The notes beneath the pieces were generated by a model. The model was given only the letters and a program-made list of their open reading frames with translations. It searched no databases and had not been told where the DNA came from. Shown here one piece after another: positions 6,981 through 13,722 of a DNA stretch of 17,754 bases. Numbering within the stretch: the first letter of the stretch is position 1; the number at the start of each line of letters is the position of its first letter. Source of the DNA: CAYUNT01 sp964446285 (GTDB lineage: Bacteria; Sumerlaeota; Sumerlaeia; SLMS01; CAYUNT01); assembly GCA_964446285.1 (NCBI GenBank), contig CAYUNT010000088.1, positions 1-17,754 of the forward strand, written 5' to 3'. The translations under genes were made by a program, and so were the position numbers.

Positions 6981-8150
6981 CTATCCTTCTTTGTTATCCG
7001 GCTTGGCGTGCAGAACCTGATCGAGAACGGCAGGATCGGCCTGTTCGCGCGGGCGTCCGGCGGCGATCCATTTGTCGATTTCCTCAAAGAGCGCCGGAAT
7101 CATTTCGTCCTCGCGGCAGGTGCGGACCACTTTCCCCAGCCGGTAGATCGCGCCGCGTCCGCGCCCGCCGGCGATTCCGAAATCCGAAATCTGCCCTTCG
7201 CCCGGGCCGTTCACCGCGCAACCCATCACAGACACGGAGATTTGCTCGGTGGCGTAACGGGTTTCGAGGCGCTCCTCGACCGCGTGCGCCGCGCCCTGGA
7301 GGTCGATCTCGACGCGACCGCACGACGGGCACGAAATCAAATTCGGCCCCGCCTCGCGCAGGCCCAATTCGCCGAGCATTCGCCGCGCCACAAAAATTTC
7401 CTCTTTCGAATCGCCCGTGAGCGAAACGCGGATCGTGTCGCAGAGTCCGTCGAGCAAAAGCGCGCCAATCGCCATCGCGCTTTTGATCGTCCCCGTGCGC
7501 GCCGTGCCCGCTTCAGTCAGCCCCACATGGAACGGAACATCGGACCGTTGCGCCAGAAACCGGTAGGCCTGCACCGTCGTCCAGACGTCGGACGCCTTCA
7601 GCGAGACTTTGATTTCGCCATAGCCGAGGTCCTCGATCATGTGGATTTGATCGAGAGCGGATTCGGCGAGCGCTTCGTGCACAGGCATTTCGCCCGCGAA
7701 AACCTTCTGGCGCAAATCGCGGCGCAGCGAGCCGTTATTGACGCCGACGCGGATCGGGACCATGCGCTCGCGGCAGGCGGCGACGATGTCGGGCAGTTTG
7801 TCCGCGCGGACCAGGTTGCCGGGATTGAGGCGCAGCCCGTGAACGCCCGCCTGCAACACGCGCAGCGCCAGACGGTAGTCGAAATGGATGTCCGCGATGA
7901 TCGGGCACGGCGCCGCCTCGCGCACAATAACGTCGAACGCCTCGGCGGCCTTTTCGTCCGGGCAGGCGAGGCGCACGATGTCCGCCCCGGCCGCGGCCAG
8001 TTCGCGCGCCTGCGCCACGGTGGCCGCCGTGTCGCGCGTATCGGTTTTCGTCATCGTCTGGATGCTGATGGGCGCGCCGCCGCCGACGGCGACTCCACCG
8101 ACATGAATCTGGCGTGTTTTTCGGCGAGGGATATTTATATTCATAGTCAT
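6981..8150 (-). CDS. ispG: 4-hydroxy-3-methylbut-2-en-1-yl diphosphate synthase (IspG/GcpE)
   Basis: IspG reduces methylerythritol cyclodiphosphate to HMBPP, the penultimate step of the MEP isoprenoid pathway, using a 4Fe-4S cluster. The protein (389 residues) has the TIM-barrel N-terminus with IQTMTKTDTRD, IIADIHFDYRLAL and LRLNPGN, and the cluster-binding C-terminus with the two cysteines of CPSCGR (about 7318-7335) and the third in SVMGCAVNGPGE (about 7197-7236). It is the short, bacterial form without the extra central domain seen in plants and Bacteroidetes. The start at 8150 (MTMNINIPRRKT) or 8144 is preferred over 8174; no clear ribosome binding site helps. A 9-bp repeat array lies 41-76 nt upstream. 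The gene stands alone between the SDR gene and the IS relic; no other MEP gene is nearby. Confidence 0.96.
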   Translation of the reverse strand: MTMNINIPRRKTRQIHVGGVAVGGGAPISIQTMTKTDTRDTAATVAQARELAAAGADIVRLACPDEKAAEAFDVIVREAAPCPIIADIHFDYRLALRVLQAGVHGLRLNPGNLVRADKLPDIVAACRERMVPIRVGVNNGSLRRDLRQKVFAGEMPVHEALAESALDQIHMIEDLGYGEIKVSLKASDVWTTVQAYRFLAQRSDVPFHVGLTEAGTARTGTIKSAMAIGALLLDGLCDTIRVSLTGDSKEEIFVARRMLGELGLREAGPNLISCPSCGRVEIDLQGAAHAVEERLETRYATEQISVSVMGCAVNGPGEGQISDFGIAGGRGRGAIYRLGKVVRTCREDEMIPALFEEIDKWIAAGRPREQADPAVLDQVLHAKPDNKEG

Positions 8151-8190
8151 ATCTGGCGCTCGGGACCAATCCACTATTTAGCAGCGTAAT

Positions 8191-8226
8191 ATGGGACTTA
8201 TGGGACCTATGGGACCTATGGGACGT
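8191..8226. repeat. 9-bp array, unit ATGGGACYT (4 copies)
   Basis: Four perfect-phase units: ATGGGACTT, ATGGGACCT, ATGGGACCT, ATGGGACGT. On the strand of ispG it reads GTCCCATAGGTCCCATAAG and lies 41-76 nt upstream of the ispG start, within the likely leader or promoter. Confidence 0.93.
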
Positions 8227-8306
8227 GTGCGAATTGCGCGCCGTCGTGCGCGCCCGATCGTCCCAGTTCCAATAGGAGTTTATCGCAATTCTTCGCGCAA
8301 CTCAAG

Positions 8307-8321
8307 CCCCGGCGTCCGGGG
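8307..8321 (-). terminator. Small hairpin downstream of the SDR gene
   Basis: CCCCGG, a 3-base loop CGT and CCGGGG form a perfect 6-bp GC stem 36 bp after the stop of the SDR gene. The T-run that should follow on the minus strand is weak (CTTGAGTT), so rho-independent termination is only a possibility. Confidence 0.35.
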
Positions 8322-8329
8322 AGAGGCGA

Positions 8330-8365
8330 ATCCGCATCCACATCCGCATGCTAATCCTAATACGC
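8330..8365. repeat. 6-bp iteration, unit ATCCGC, reaching into the SDR stop codon
   Basis: Six units in phase: ATCCGC, ATCCAC, ATCCGC, ATGCTA, ATCCTA, ATACGC. The last units include the stop codon (8357-8359) and final codons of the SDR gene. Confidence 0.65.
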
Positions 8366-9286
8366 GGCGGAGCGATTGCGGCGGCGGGCCATCTCGCTCG
8401 CGTAATGGCGGCCCAGCGTATCGGCGTGCGCGCGCACCCAGTCGGTCAATTTGGTTTTCCCGGTCGGGGGCGTATCGACGCACAAAAGATTCGACATCAG
8501 GCCGGTGATTTCGTCGCGCGTAACGGGCACATCGCCCATCAGCAGGCCGATGCCCGTCGCGGCCAGATAGCCCATGAACGGGGGAACGCTCATGATGGGG
8601 CGGCGGCATCCGATCATCTCGCCGATGGCGGCCACGAGATCGCGGAACTCGAAAATCTCCGGTCCAACCGCATTGATCGTCGCGCTGGCGGAGTCGGCCT
8701 TTGCGTCGGCTTGCTCGACGGCGAGGGCGGCGAAATCCTCGATATGAATCGGCTGGATTTTATAGCGGCCATCGCCAAACACGCCATACACAGGAAACCG
8801 CCGCAGCGTCCAGGCGATGTTGTTGATAAGGATGTCCTCGCCGCCGAAGAGAATCGCCGGGCGCAGGATGGAGTACGGGATGCCGGTTTCGCGCAGGGAT
8901 TTTTCGAGCACGGCCTTTCCGCGAAAGTATTCGAGCGGCGAGTTTTCGGAGGGGTTGGCGATGCTGACGTGAACAAAGCGGCCCACGCCCGCCTCGCGCG
9001 CCGCACGGAAAAGCGTCTGCGAATTTTTCACGGCGTCGGCGATGGTGAACGACCGGCTATTGAACCGAATCCAATAGGTGTTGATGACGGCGTCGAGGCC
9101 CTGGAGCGTGCGCGCGAGTTCCTCGGGGCGGTCGAAGTGGAACGGATGCGCCTCGACGGCCGCGCCGAACGGATTGGGCCGGTTGGGCGAATTGGTGAGC
9201 GTAATGACGCTGTGCCCCGCGTCGAGGAGGAGGCGGGTGATGTATTTGCCCGAATATCCATAAGCGCCAGTGACTGCGAGTTTCAT
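8357..9286 (-). CDS. Atypical SDR / NAD(P)-dependent epimerase-like protein (NmrA/NDUFA9-like)
   Basis: This is a 309-residue Rossmann protein. The N-terminus MKLAVTGAYGYSGKYI holds the TGAxGxxG nucleotide-binding motif (G7, G10, G13). A YxxxK pair (Y120, K124 in EYFRGKAVLEK) suggests that catalysis or at least the SDR active-site geometry is kept, and RPAILFGGEDILINNIAW resembles the complex-I-associated NDUFA9-like branch of atypical SDRs. The substrate is unknown; candidates in the family are sugar nucleotides, quinone-related compounds or no substrate at all. The ATG at 9286 has a strong GGGAGG ribosome binding site 5-10 bases upstream. Only 18 bp separate it from the tsaB stop, so it is most likely the last gene of the folK-tsaE / tsaB unit. 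Confidence 0.82.
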   Translation of the reverse strand: MKLAVTGAYGYSGKYITRLLLDAGHSVITLTNSPNRPNPFGAAVEAHPFHFDRPEELARTLQGLDAVINTYWIRFNSRSFTIADAVKNSQTLFRAAREAGVGRFVHVSIANPSENSPLEYFRGKAVLEKSLRETGIPYSILRPAILFGGEDILINNIAWTLRRFPVYGVFGDGRYKIQPIHIEDFAALAVEQADAKADSASATINAVGPEIFEFRDLVAAIGEMIGCRRPIMSVPPFMGYLAATGIGLLMGDVPVTRDEITGLMSNLLCVDTPPTGKTKLTDWVRAHADTLGRHYASEMARRRNRSAAY

Positions 9287-9304
9287 GGAAGCCTCCCGTG
9301 AAAA

Positions 9305-10234
9305 TTATGCGCCTGGTTTTTTCATGTCTGGCTGGCGGAGATATACGGGAGCGAGGGGGAGCGGATCGTCGATGAGTCCGGCGCGCAGGCGCATGAGGCC
9401 CAGCCAGGCGACTTCCTCGGGTCCGGCGACGGCGCGATGCGGCGGGGTAAATCGCGCGCGGGGGCCGAGGCGCTGGCGCAAATCCTCGCGCAGGCGCAGC
9501 GCCCCTTCGCCGCAAAAGAGCAACGGGCGCGGCGGCGGCAGGGCGGCATCGAGCGTTTCCGCCAGGCGGTCGGCGCGCGTCATCGAATCCGGTGTCAGAC
9601 GGGCAAATTCGGGAATCCCCGCGATGGCGGCGGAGGGCGCGGCCGGGGCGCTGGGGCAATCAGGCGCGGCGGAACAATCTGGCGCGAATGCGGCCCAATA
9701 CACCTCGCCGCGGCGCGCATCGAGCACGGGGCATACGGCCAAATCCGGCGCGGGCGCGCGGCCTTCGTCGTCGAAACCGAATGCACGCAGCGCGAATGCC
9801 TCGAGCGCCGGAACGCCGATGAGCGGAATCCCAAGCGCCCATGCAAATGCCTTTGCGGCCGCCAGTCCCACGCGCACGCCCGTGAACGATCCGGGGCCGA
9901 TCGACACTGCCACAGCGCCAACGTCCTGAGGCGAAATCCCAAGTCCCTCCAGCAAATTCTGCAATCCAGCCACGATCCTCTGCGAATGCGCCCGCCCGCC
10001 CCAATGCATCATCGTGCCGAGAAGATGATCCTCTGTCACCAGCGCGTCCGGCCCGAGAATCGCCACGCCACCGCTGGGTGTCGAGGTTTCGATGCCCACA
10101 ATTACGCGCGGGGATGGGGAAGAAGAAGATTCACCGCAGAGGCGCGGAGAACGCAGAGAATGCGGAGAATCTGGAGGAATAGGAGGAAGAGGCTGCGTCG
10201 GCCGCGGACGCCTTCGCGAGGATCGCAGGCTCAT
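9305..10234 (-). CDS. tsaB: tRNA threonylcarbamoyladenosine biosynthesis protein TsaB
   Basis: TsaB is the ASKHA-fold partner of TsaD and TsaE in making the t6A modification at position 37 of ANN-decoding tRNAs. The domain starts at about residue 44 with VIVGIETSTPSGGVAIL, followed by HSQRIVAGLQNLLEGLGI and the family signature SIGPGSFTGVRVGLAAAKA, then VLDARRGEVYWA and the terminal APVYLRQPD. The first 43 residues are not part of the fold. They are Ser/Pro/Arg-rich and largely encoded by a 9-bp repeat array (10135-10187). The ATG at 10234 overlaps the stop of folK-tsaE as ATGA, which argues for translational coupling, and a GGGAG motif lies about 10 bases upstream. No ATG or good GTG lies closer to the fold, so the long N-terminus is probably translated. 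TsaD is not in the window. Confidence 0.93.
   Translation of the reverse strand: MSLRSSRRRPRPTQPLPPIPPDSPHSLRSPRLCGESSSSPSPRVIVGIETSTPSGGVAILGPDALVTEDHLLGTMMHWGGRAHSQRIVAGLQNLLEGLGISPQDVGAVAVSIGPGSFTGVRVGLAAAKAFAWALGIPLIGVPALEAFALRAFGFDDEGRAPAPDLAVCPVLDARRGEVYWAAFAPDCSAAPDCPSAPAAPSAAIAGIPEFARLTPDSMTRADRLAETLDAALPPPRPLLFCGEGALRLREDLRQRLGPRARFTPPHRAVAGPEEVAWLGLMRLRAGLIDDPLPLAPVYLRQPDMKKPGA
10135..10187. repeat. 9-bp array, unit CGCAGAGAA-like, inside the tsaB N-terminal extension
   Basis: Units in phase after an 8-base first copy: cgcagagg, cgcggagaa, cgcagagaa, tgcggagaa, tctggagga, ataggagga. Because the period is 9 it is read as tripeptide steps in tsaB (around residues 17-34: PPD, SPH, SLR, SPR). 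I recall similar CGCAGAG iterations from unrelated bacterial genomes. Confidence 0.82.
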
Positions 10235-11538
10235 GGGCGGTTCGCTCCCGTGGCGGGCTTTGGCGCTCCTGTGGCGGGCCGCTTCGATCTTGCACCTTGG
10301 GAATCCGCCGGTTCTTCCGCCAGCAGATGCCCGAGCGCCGCCGGAACGCGCAACATGGCGCGGCGCGGCCCTTCGCCCACGCCGAAAATCCACAGCGTGG
10401 CAAAGGAAATCTCCGCCCACAGATCGGGGCAGCGGTCCGCCCATTCGACCGCCGTCACGCCGCGCGGATCATCGAGCGAATCGTAAAACCCCGCGCCCTC
10501 GGCATCCTGCGCGCTCTCCATGCGGTAAAAATCCCAATGATACAGCGTGCGCGGCCCCGGCGGCTTGGAGGCTATCCGCGCTCCTCTTGTGGCTTGGGCG
10601 TCTCGCCCAAGATTTCCGGTGGCTTGGACGTCCCGTCCAAGATTCTTTTCCAGGTTATTCGTCCGGCTCTTGCTCGCGCATTCCGTTTTGTATTCGCGGC
10701 AGAGCGTGAACGTCGGGCTTTGCACCGGCTGCGCAGCGGCGACGCCCAGTCCGCGCGCCAGTCCGCGCACGAAGCATGTTTTTCCCGCGCCGAGCGAACC
10801 GCACAGCGCAAATACCTCGCCACCGCGGCACGTGCGCCCAAGCGATTCGCCGAGCGCCTCCGTGTCGGTTTCATAATCGAGATGCCGCAGCGCGCGATGC
10901 CCCGCCGCGGGCGCAAGCGGTGCGCACGGCCAGGGTTCAAGGCCCAGATTTTGTTCCATGCCCAGGTCGGAATTTTGCGCCTCGGCCAGAGCCGCCGCCG
11001 ATGCCGATGCTATTTCCGCTGCATAGTTTTCTTGCAAGAAAGGCGCGGCGGCGCGGCGTTCGAACCGGGCCAGGGATTCGGCCCAGGGCGCCGCCTCGGC
11101 CTCCAGTCCCGCCGCCGACAGGACATCGAGCAGCGGACGCAGCGCAAAGGGCCGTTCGCCCAGGCGCGGATGCGGAAGTTCCAGGCGCGGCGTCTGGACT
11201 TCCGCCCAGCGTTCCGCCCGCCGGTAGAGGAGGAGATCGATGTCGATTTCGCGCGGACCGAACCGCTCGCGGGGAAGGCGTCCGATGCGGGCCTCGATGC
11301 CTTTCACGGCGTCGAGCAGCGCCTCGGGTTCGAGGAGCGTCATCACCCACACGGCCGAATTCAAAAACCAATCCTGCGCGGTCACATACATCGGCGCGGT
11401 TTTATAGACGGGCGCGGTTTTCACAACCCATACGCCCACGTGCTCGTCGAGGGCGCGCACGGCTTCACGCAGGTGATTTTCCTTGTCGCCGATATTGGAT
11501 CCGAGCGCCAGGGCCGCTTCGCAGGGGAAGTCTAGCAT
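10231..11538 (-). CDS. folK-tsaE: FolK-TsaE fusion: HPPK plus t6A ATPase
   Basis: One 435-residue frame holds two enzymes. Residues 8-140 are HPPK (FolK), which pyrophosphorylates 6-hydroxymethyl-dihydropterin in folate synthesis: ALGSNIGD, the QDWFLNSAV segment, GPREIDIDLLLY with the metal-binding pair D99 and D101, and LPHPRLGERPFALRPL. Residues 141-220 are an Ala-rich linker. Residues 221-415 are TsaE, the ATPase of t6A synthesis: Walker A GSLGAGKT (247-254), SPTFTL (274-279), LYHWDFYR (332-339) and VEWADR (364-369). Between EYK (281-283) and LYHWD an extra stretch of about 40 residues contains NLGRDVQATG and NLGRDAQATR, made by two 30-bp DNA repeats. The C-terminal tail PATGAPKPATGANRP also comes from a repeat. 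I chose the ATG at 11538 because the upstream frame is only repeat DNA; its ribosome binding site is weak. No stop separates the two halves, and the stop overlaps the tsaB start. Confidence 0.9.
   Translation of the reverse strand: MLDFPCEAALALGSNIGDKENHLREAVRALDEHVGVWVVKTAPVYKTAPMYVTAQDWFLNSAVWVMTLLEPEALLDAVKGIEARIGRLPRERFGPREIDIDLLLYRRAERWAEVQTPRLELPHPRLGERPFALRPLLDVLSAAGLEAEAAPWAESLARFERRAAAPFLQENYAAEIASASAAALAEAQNSDLGMEQNLGLEPWPCAPLAPAAGHRALRHLDYETDTEALGESLGRTCRGGEVFALCGSLGAGKTCFVRGLARGLGVAAAQPVQSPTFTLCREYKTECASKSRTNNLEKNLGRDVQATGNLGRDAQATRGARIASKPPGPRTLYHWDFYRMESAQDAEGAGFYDSLDDPRGVTAVEWADRCPDLWAEISFATLWIFGVGEGPRRAMLRVPAALGHLLAEEPADSQGARSKRPATGAPKPATGANRP
10243..10284. repeat. 21-bp direct repeat in the 3' end of folK-tsaE
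   Basis: Two copies of about 21 bp (core CGCTCCYGTGGCGGGC, at 10243 and 10264) are in frame and encode the repeated PATGA in the C-terminal tail. This tail lies beyond the conserved TsaE fold. Confidence 0.8.
10588..10645. repeat. Two 30-bp palindromic repeats inserted in frame in the TsaE domain
   Basis: Each copy carries a hairpin: CTTGGGCG-TCT-CGCCCAAG in the first and CTTGGACG-TCC-CGTCCAAG in the second, followed by GATT. The stems differ by a compensating pair change (GG/CC to GA/TC), so both remain perfectly paired. The spacing is 30 bp, which keeps the frame and encodes ten residues per copy (around residues 299-318 of the fusion protein). Confidence 0.92.
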
Positions 11539-11571
11539 GTCGATTTCTATGCTTTCCGGCAGAATGCAAAA

Positions 11572-11607
11572 ATGGGACGTATAAGACGTATGGGACCTAT
11601 GGGACCA
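11572..11607. repeat. 9-bp array, unit ATGGGACNT (4 copies)
   Basis: Units ATGGGACGT, ATAAGACGT, ATGGGACCT, ATGGGACCA. It lies 34-69 nt upstream of the folK-tsaE start with the GTCCCAT orientation on the coding strand. The array also explains the spurious His/Ser/Thr-rich upstream extension of the open frame. Confidence 0.92.
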
Positions 11608-11696
11608 AGCGCGGCGAAGACAGATGCCGCCAGTCAATCACCCACAGCCGGCATCGCGCGCAGCCCAGCCGCCGAGAGACATCTCTGCCACGCGGG

Positions 11697-12992
11697 CTAT
11701 TCCGTGTAAAGCAGGGCCTCATCGCGCCGGCGGCGGGCTGGGCGGCCCGTCTGTTCGGCGCGTTCGATGAGTTCCGAAACGGGCGCGCCCGCGTCGATCA
11801 TTTCGCGCAATGCCGCATCGCCCGCCAGCAGGTCAAAGGCCGGAACATCATCGCGGAATTCATAGCATTCTGTGCGCCACTGGAACTCGCGCGGCCAGAG
11901 CGACCGCGCATGGCGCACGAGGGCGAGCGACGTCCGCCAGGGCCGGAACGCTTCGCGATCCGTGACGTGAATCTGAACGCCGCCGCAGTCTTCGCCCGCC
12001 CATTTCTGGAACGTGGGCCGGAACCGCAGCGGACGGAATCGCACGCCGGGCAAATTTCCAGTCGCGGCCTCGGTTTCCAGCGCCCCAGCCAGGCGGCGGC
12101 CATCGATCCAGGGTGCGCCGCAAACCTCGAACGGGCGCGTTGTGCCGCGGCCTTCCGAGAGGTTGGTTCCTTCGAGCAGCGCCTGGCCCGGATACACGAG
12201 CGCGGTCTCGGGCGTCGGCATGTTGGGCGACGGAAACACCCACGGCGCGCCGGTTTCGTCGTGCCACATCGAGCGCCGCCAGCCTTCCATGCGCACCACA
12301 TCGAGCGCAATACGACCGCTGGGTGGCGTTGTTTTCTTTGCGCCACCTTGTTTTTCCTGTGCGGCGAGTGCATCGAGCGGCGCCAATCCCCCCTCGATCG
12401 CCCGCGCCGCCGCGCCCGCCACCTCGCCTGCCGTCAGACCGTGACGGTTGGGAATTTCAAGATACCCGACAAACGACCGCAGCTGCGCCTCGAGGCCGCC
12501 GCCCTCAACGTGAGCGCCTGTAATTGGGTTCGGGCGGTCAAGCACCATCACGCGCGTTCCTGTGCGCGCCGCCGTTTCCATCGCGAGCGCCAAGGTCCAC
12601 ACATAAGTGTAGTAGCGGCTGCCGATGCCCTGGATGTCGAAGACGAGCGTGTCGATCATGCGCATGTCTTCTGCACGCGGGCGCAGCGTGGCGAAATCAC
12701 CGCCATACAAGCTGATTACTCGCACGCGGTGGCTTTCGCCGCCGACGCCGATCATGTCTTGCGCCGTCGAGAAAAACCCATGTTCGGGGCCGAAAAGCAC
12801 TTCGAGGCGCACGCCCGCGTCCGCCATTAAATCCACAATCGAGCGGTATTCGCCATCGACGGCCGAGGCGTTTGTCAACAGCCCGATCCTCTCGCCGCGC
12901 AGGCGCGCGAATTCCTCCGCCTTCAGAATTTCCAATCCCGTGCGCACCTGCCGCCGCGGATTGATTTCGCCTTGCGCGCCCGCTTCCTTCAT
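11697..12992 (-). CDS. NamZ-like exo-beta-N-acetylmuramidase (DUF1343, YzbB family)
   Basis: The 431-residue protein shows the DUF1343 motifs in order: GLLTNASAVD, VLFGPEHGFF, DTLVFDIQGIGSRYYTYV, VMVLDRPNPITG, NRHGLTAGE, PSPNMPTPETALVYPG and LLEGTNLSEGRGTTRPFEV. Characterised members (NamZ, GH171) release terminal N-acetylmuramic acid from peptidoglycan fragments, so a role in cell-wall turnover or recycling is likely. No signal peptide is visible: the N-terminus MKEAGAQGEINPRRQVRTG is hydrophilic, which would place the protein in the cytoplasm unless the start is wrong. The ATG at 12992 is well supported by AAAGGAGG 8 bases upstream; the TTG at 13013 has no such support. It follows marC by 25 bp and is probably cotranscribed with it. 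Confidence 0.9.
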   Translation of the reverse strand: MKEAGAQGEINPRRQVRTGLEILKAEEFARLRGERIGLLTNASAVDGEYRSIVDLMADAGVRLEVLFGPEHGFFSTAQDMIGVGGESHRVRVISLYGGDFATLRPRAEDMRMIDTLVFDIQGIGSRYYTYVWTLALAMETAARTGTRVMVLDRPNPITGAHVEGGGLEAQLRSFVGYLEIPNRHGLTAGEVAGAAARAIEGGLAPLDALAAQEKQGGAKKTTPPSGRIALDVVRMEGWRRSMWHDETGAPWVFPSPNMPTPETALVYPGQALLEGTNLSEGRGTTRPFEVCGAPWIDGRRLAGALETEAATGNLPGVRFRPLRFRPTFQKWAGEDCGGVQIHVTDREAFRPWRTSLALVRHARSLWPREFQWRTECYEFRDDVPAFDLLAGDAALREMIDAGAPVSELIERAEQTGRPARRRRDEALLYTE

Positions 12993-13017
12993 TGGACCGG
13001 CCTCCTTTCGCAAGACG

Positions 13018-13620
13018 CTAATTGGATTTTGCCAGGAATGTCGCGAGGATGCCCAGGCGGATCATCCGCACGCCGATGCCGATCAGAAGAAGCATCATCA
13101 CCTTCGAGATGGCCTTCATGCCGTTGATGCCCACGGCGTGCTGGATTTTCGAGGCATAAACAAATGCCCCGCCCAGCAGCGCAAGGTTCAGCAAAAAGCC
13201 CGTCAGCGTCGGGACAATTCCATAACGATCCGTAAGCAGCAGCAAAACGCTGATGACCGCCGGGCCAACAATGAGCGGAATCCCAAGCGGAACAATGCCA
13301 AATTCGCCCGAAGGCTTGCGCAGTTTTTTCTCGTCGCCCACAAGGTCAATCACGCCGATCAGAATGAGAATCAGCCCTCCCGCGATTTGAAAATCGCCAA
13401 GCGTGATCCCGACCAGCGCAAAAACCGCTTTTCCAAGCGATAAAAACAGCAGTCCGACCACAAAGGCGGTCAGGAGGCAGCCGCGGATGAGGTTCTTACG
13501 GCTTTCGCGTGAAGTGCCTTCCACAAAACTCGCGTAGATCGGCAGAATCCCGAGGGCATCCACCGCGACAAACAGTTCGACGAACGAATTTACATAAGGT
13601 TTTATGAATGTTGAATCCAC
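13018..13620 (-). CDS. MarC-family integral membrane protein
   Basis: About 200 residues with six hydrophobic segments. The family text includes SFVELFVAVDALGILPIY near the start, the GGLILILIGVIDLV helix in the middle, then the FGIVPLGIPLIVGPAVIS signature of the MarC family. These inner-membrane proteins were once linked to multiple antibiotic resistance, but their transport substrate is not established. The likely start is the GTG at 13620, immediately before STFIKPYVNSFVEL; the preceding Ser/Pro-rich stretch back to a TTG at 13671 does not look like the family. A purine-rich stretch (GAAGAAAG) lies upstream as a weak ribosome binding site. The stop is 25 bp before the NamZ-like start. Confidence 0.88.
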   Translation of the reverse strand: MDSTFIKPYVNSFVELFVAVDALGILPIYASFVEGTSRESRKNLIRGCLLTAFVVGLLFLSLGKAVFALVGITLGDFQIAGGLILILIGVIDLVGDEKKLRKPSGEFGIVPLGIPLIVGPAVISVLLLLTDRYGIVPTLTGFLLNLALLGGAFVYASKIQHAVGINGMKAISKVMMLLLIGIGVRMIRLGILATFLAKSN

Positions 13621-13685
13621 GAGGCTGCAACTTTCTTCGGGAGGGTGAAATGGAGGGGATTGGCAAGACAAACAAGTTCTCCAGA

Positions 13686-13722
13686 AATTCCGGCAATTCC
13701 GGCAAATCCTGTCAATCCTGTC
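13686..13722. repeat. 9-bp array AATTCCGGC / AATCCTGTC overlapping the purN stop
   Basis: Units AATTCCGGC, AATTCCGGC, AAATCCTGTC, AATCCTGTC (one extra A in the third). The array includes the purN stop codon (13712-13714) and supplies the last three codons (R-Q-D). On the minus strand it contains TTGACA, discussed under rejected items. Confidence 0.85.

Noticed and set aside
6978..8189. Plus-strand frame of 403 codons opposite ispG
   Set aside because: IspG is unmistakable on the minus strand; the plus frame is compositional only.
8191..8226. Could the 9-bp arrays be CRISPR repeats?
   Set aside because: Units are 9 bp, directly adjacent without spacers, not palindromic, and no cas genes are present.
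8348..9301. Plus-strand frame of 317 codons opposite the SDR gene
   Set aside because: The minus strand has the Rossmann motif, YxxxK and a strong ribosome binding site; the plus frame mirrors it.
10588..10645. The two hairpins as terminators
   Set aside because: They lie inside the TsaE coding frame, are not followed by a T-tract on the coding strand, and conserved TsaE motifs continue after them.
10900..10960. Internal ATG (MEQNLG...) as a separate tsaE start
   Set aside because: No Shine-Dalgarno sequence precedes it and no stop ends the FolK part, so a fused protein is the simpler reading; a second internal start cannot be excluded.
10776..12830. Open plus-strand frame of 684 codons opposite folK-tsaE and namZ
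   Set aside because: It spans two well-supported minus-strand genes and the spacer between them, is very rich in Arg/Ala/Pro and shows no domain; it is an antisense shadow of GC-rich codon use.
13690..13715. TTGACA on the minus strand as the -35 box of a marC promoter
   Set aside because: It is part of the 9-bp array and the hexamer 17 bases on (CGGAAT) is a poor -10; not supported beyond the single box.
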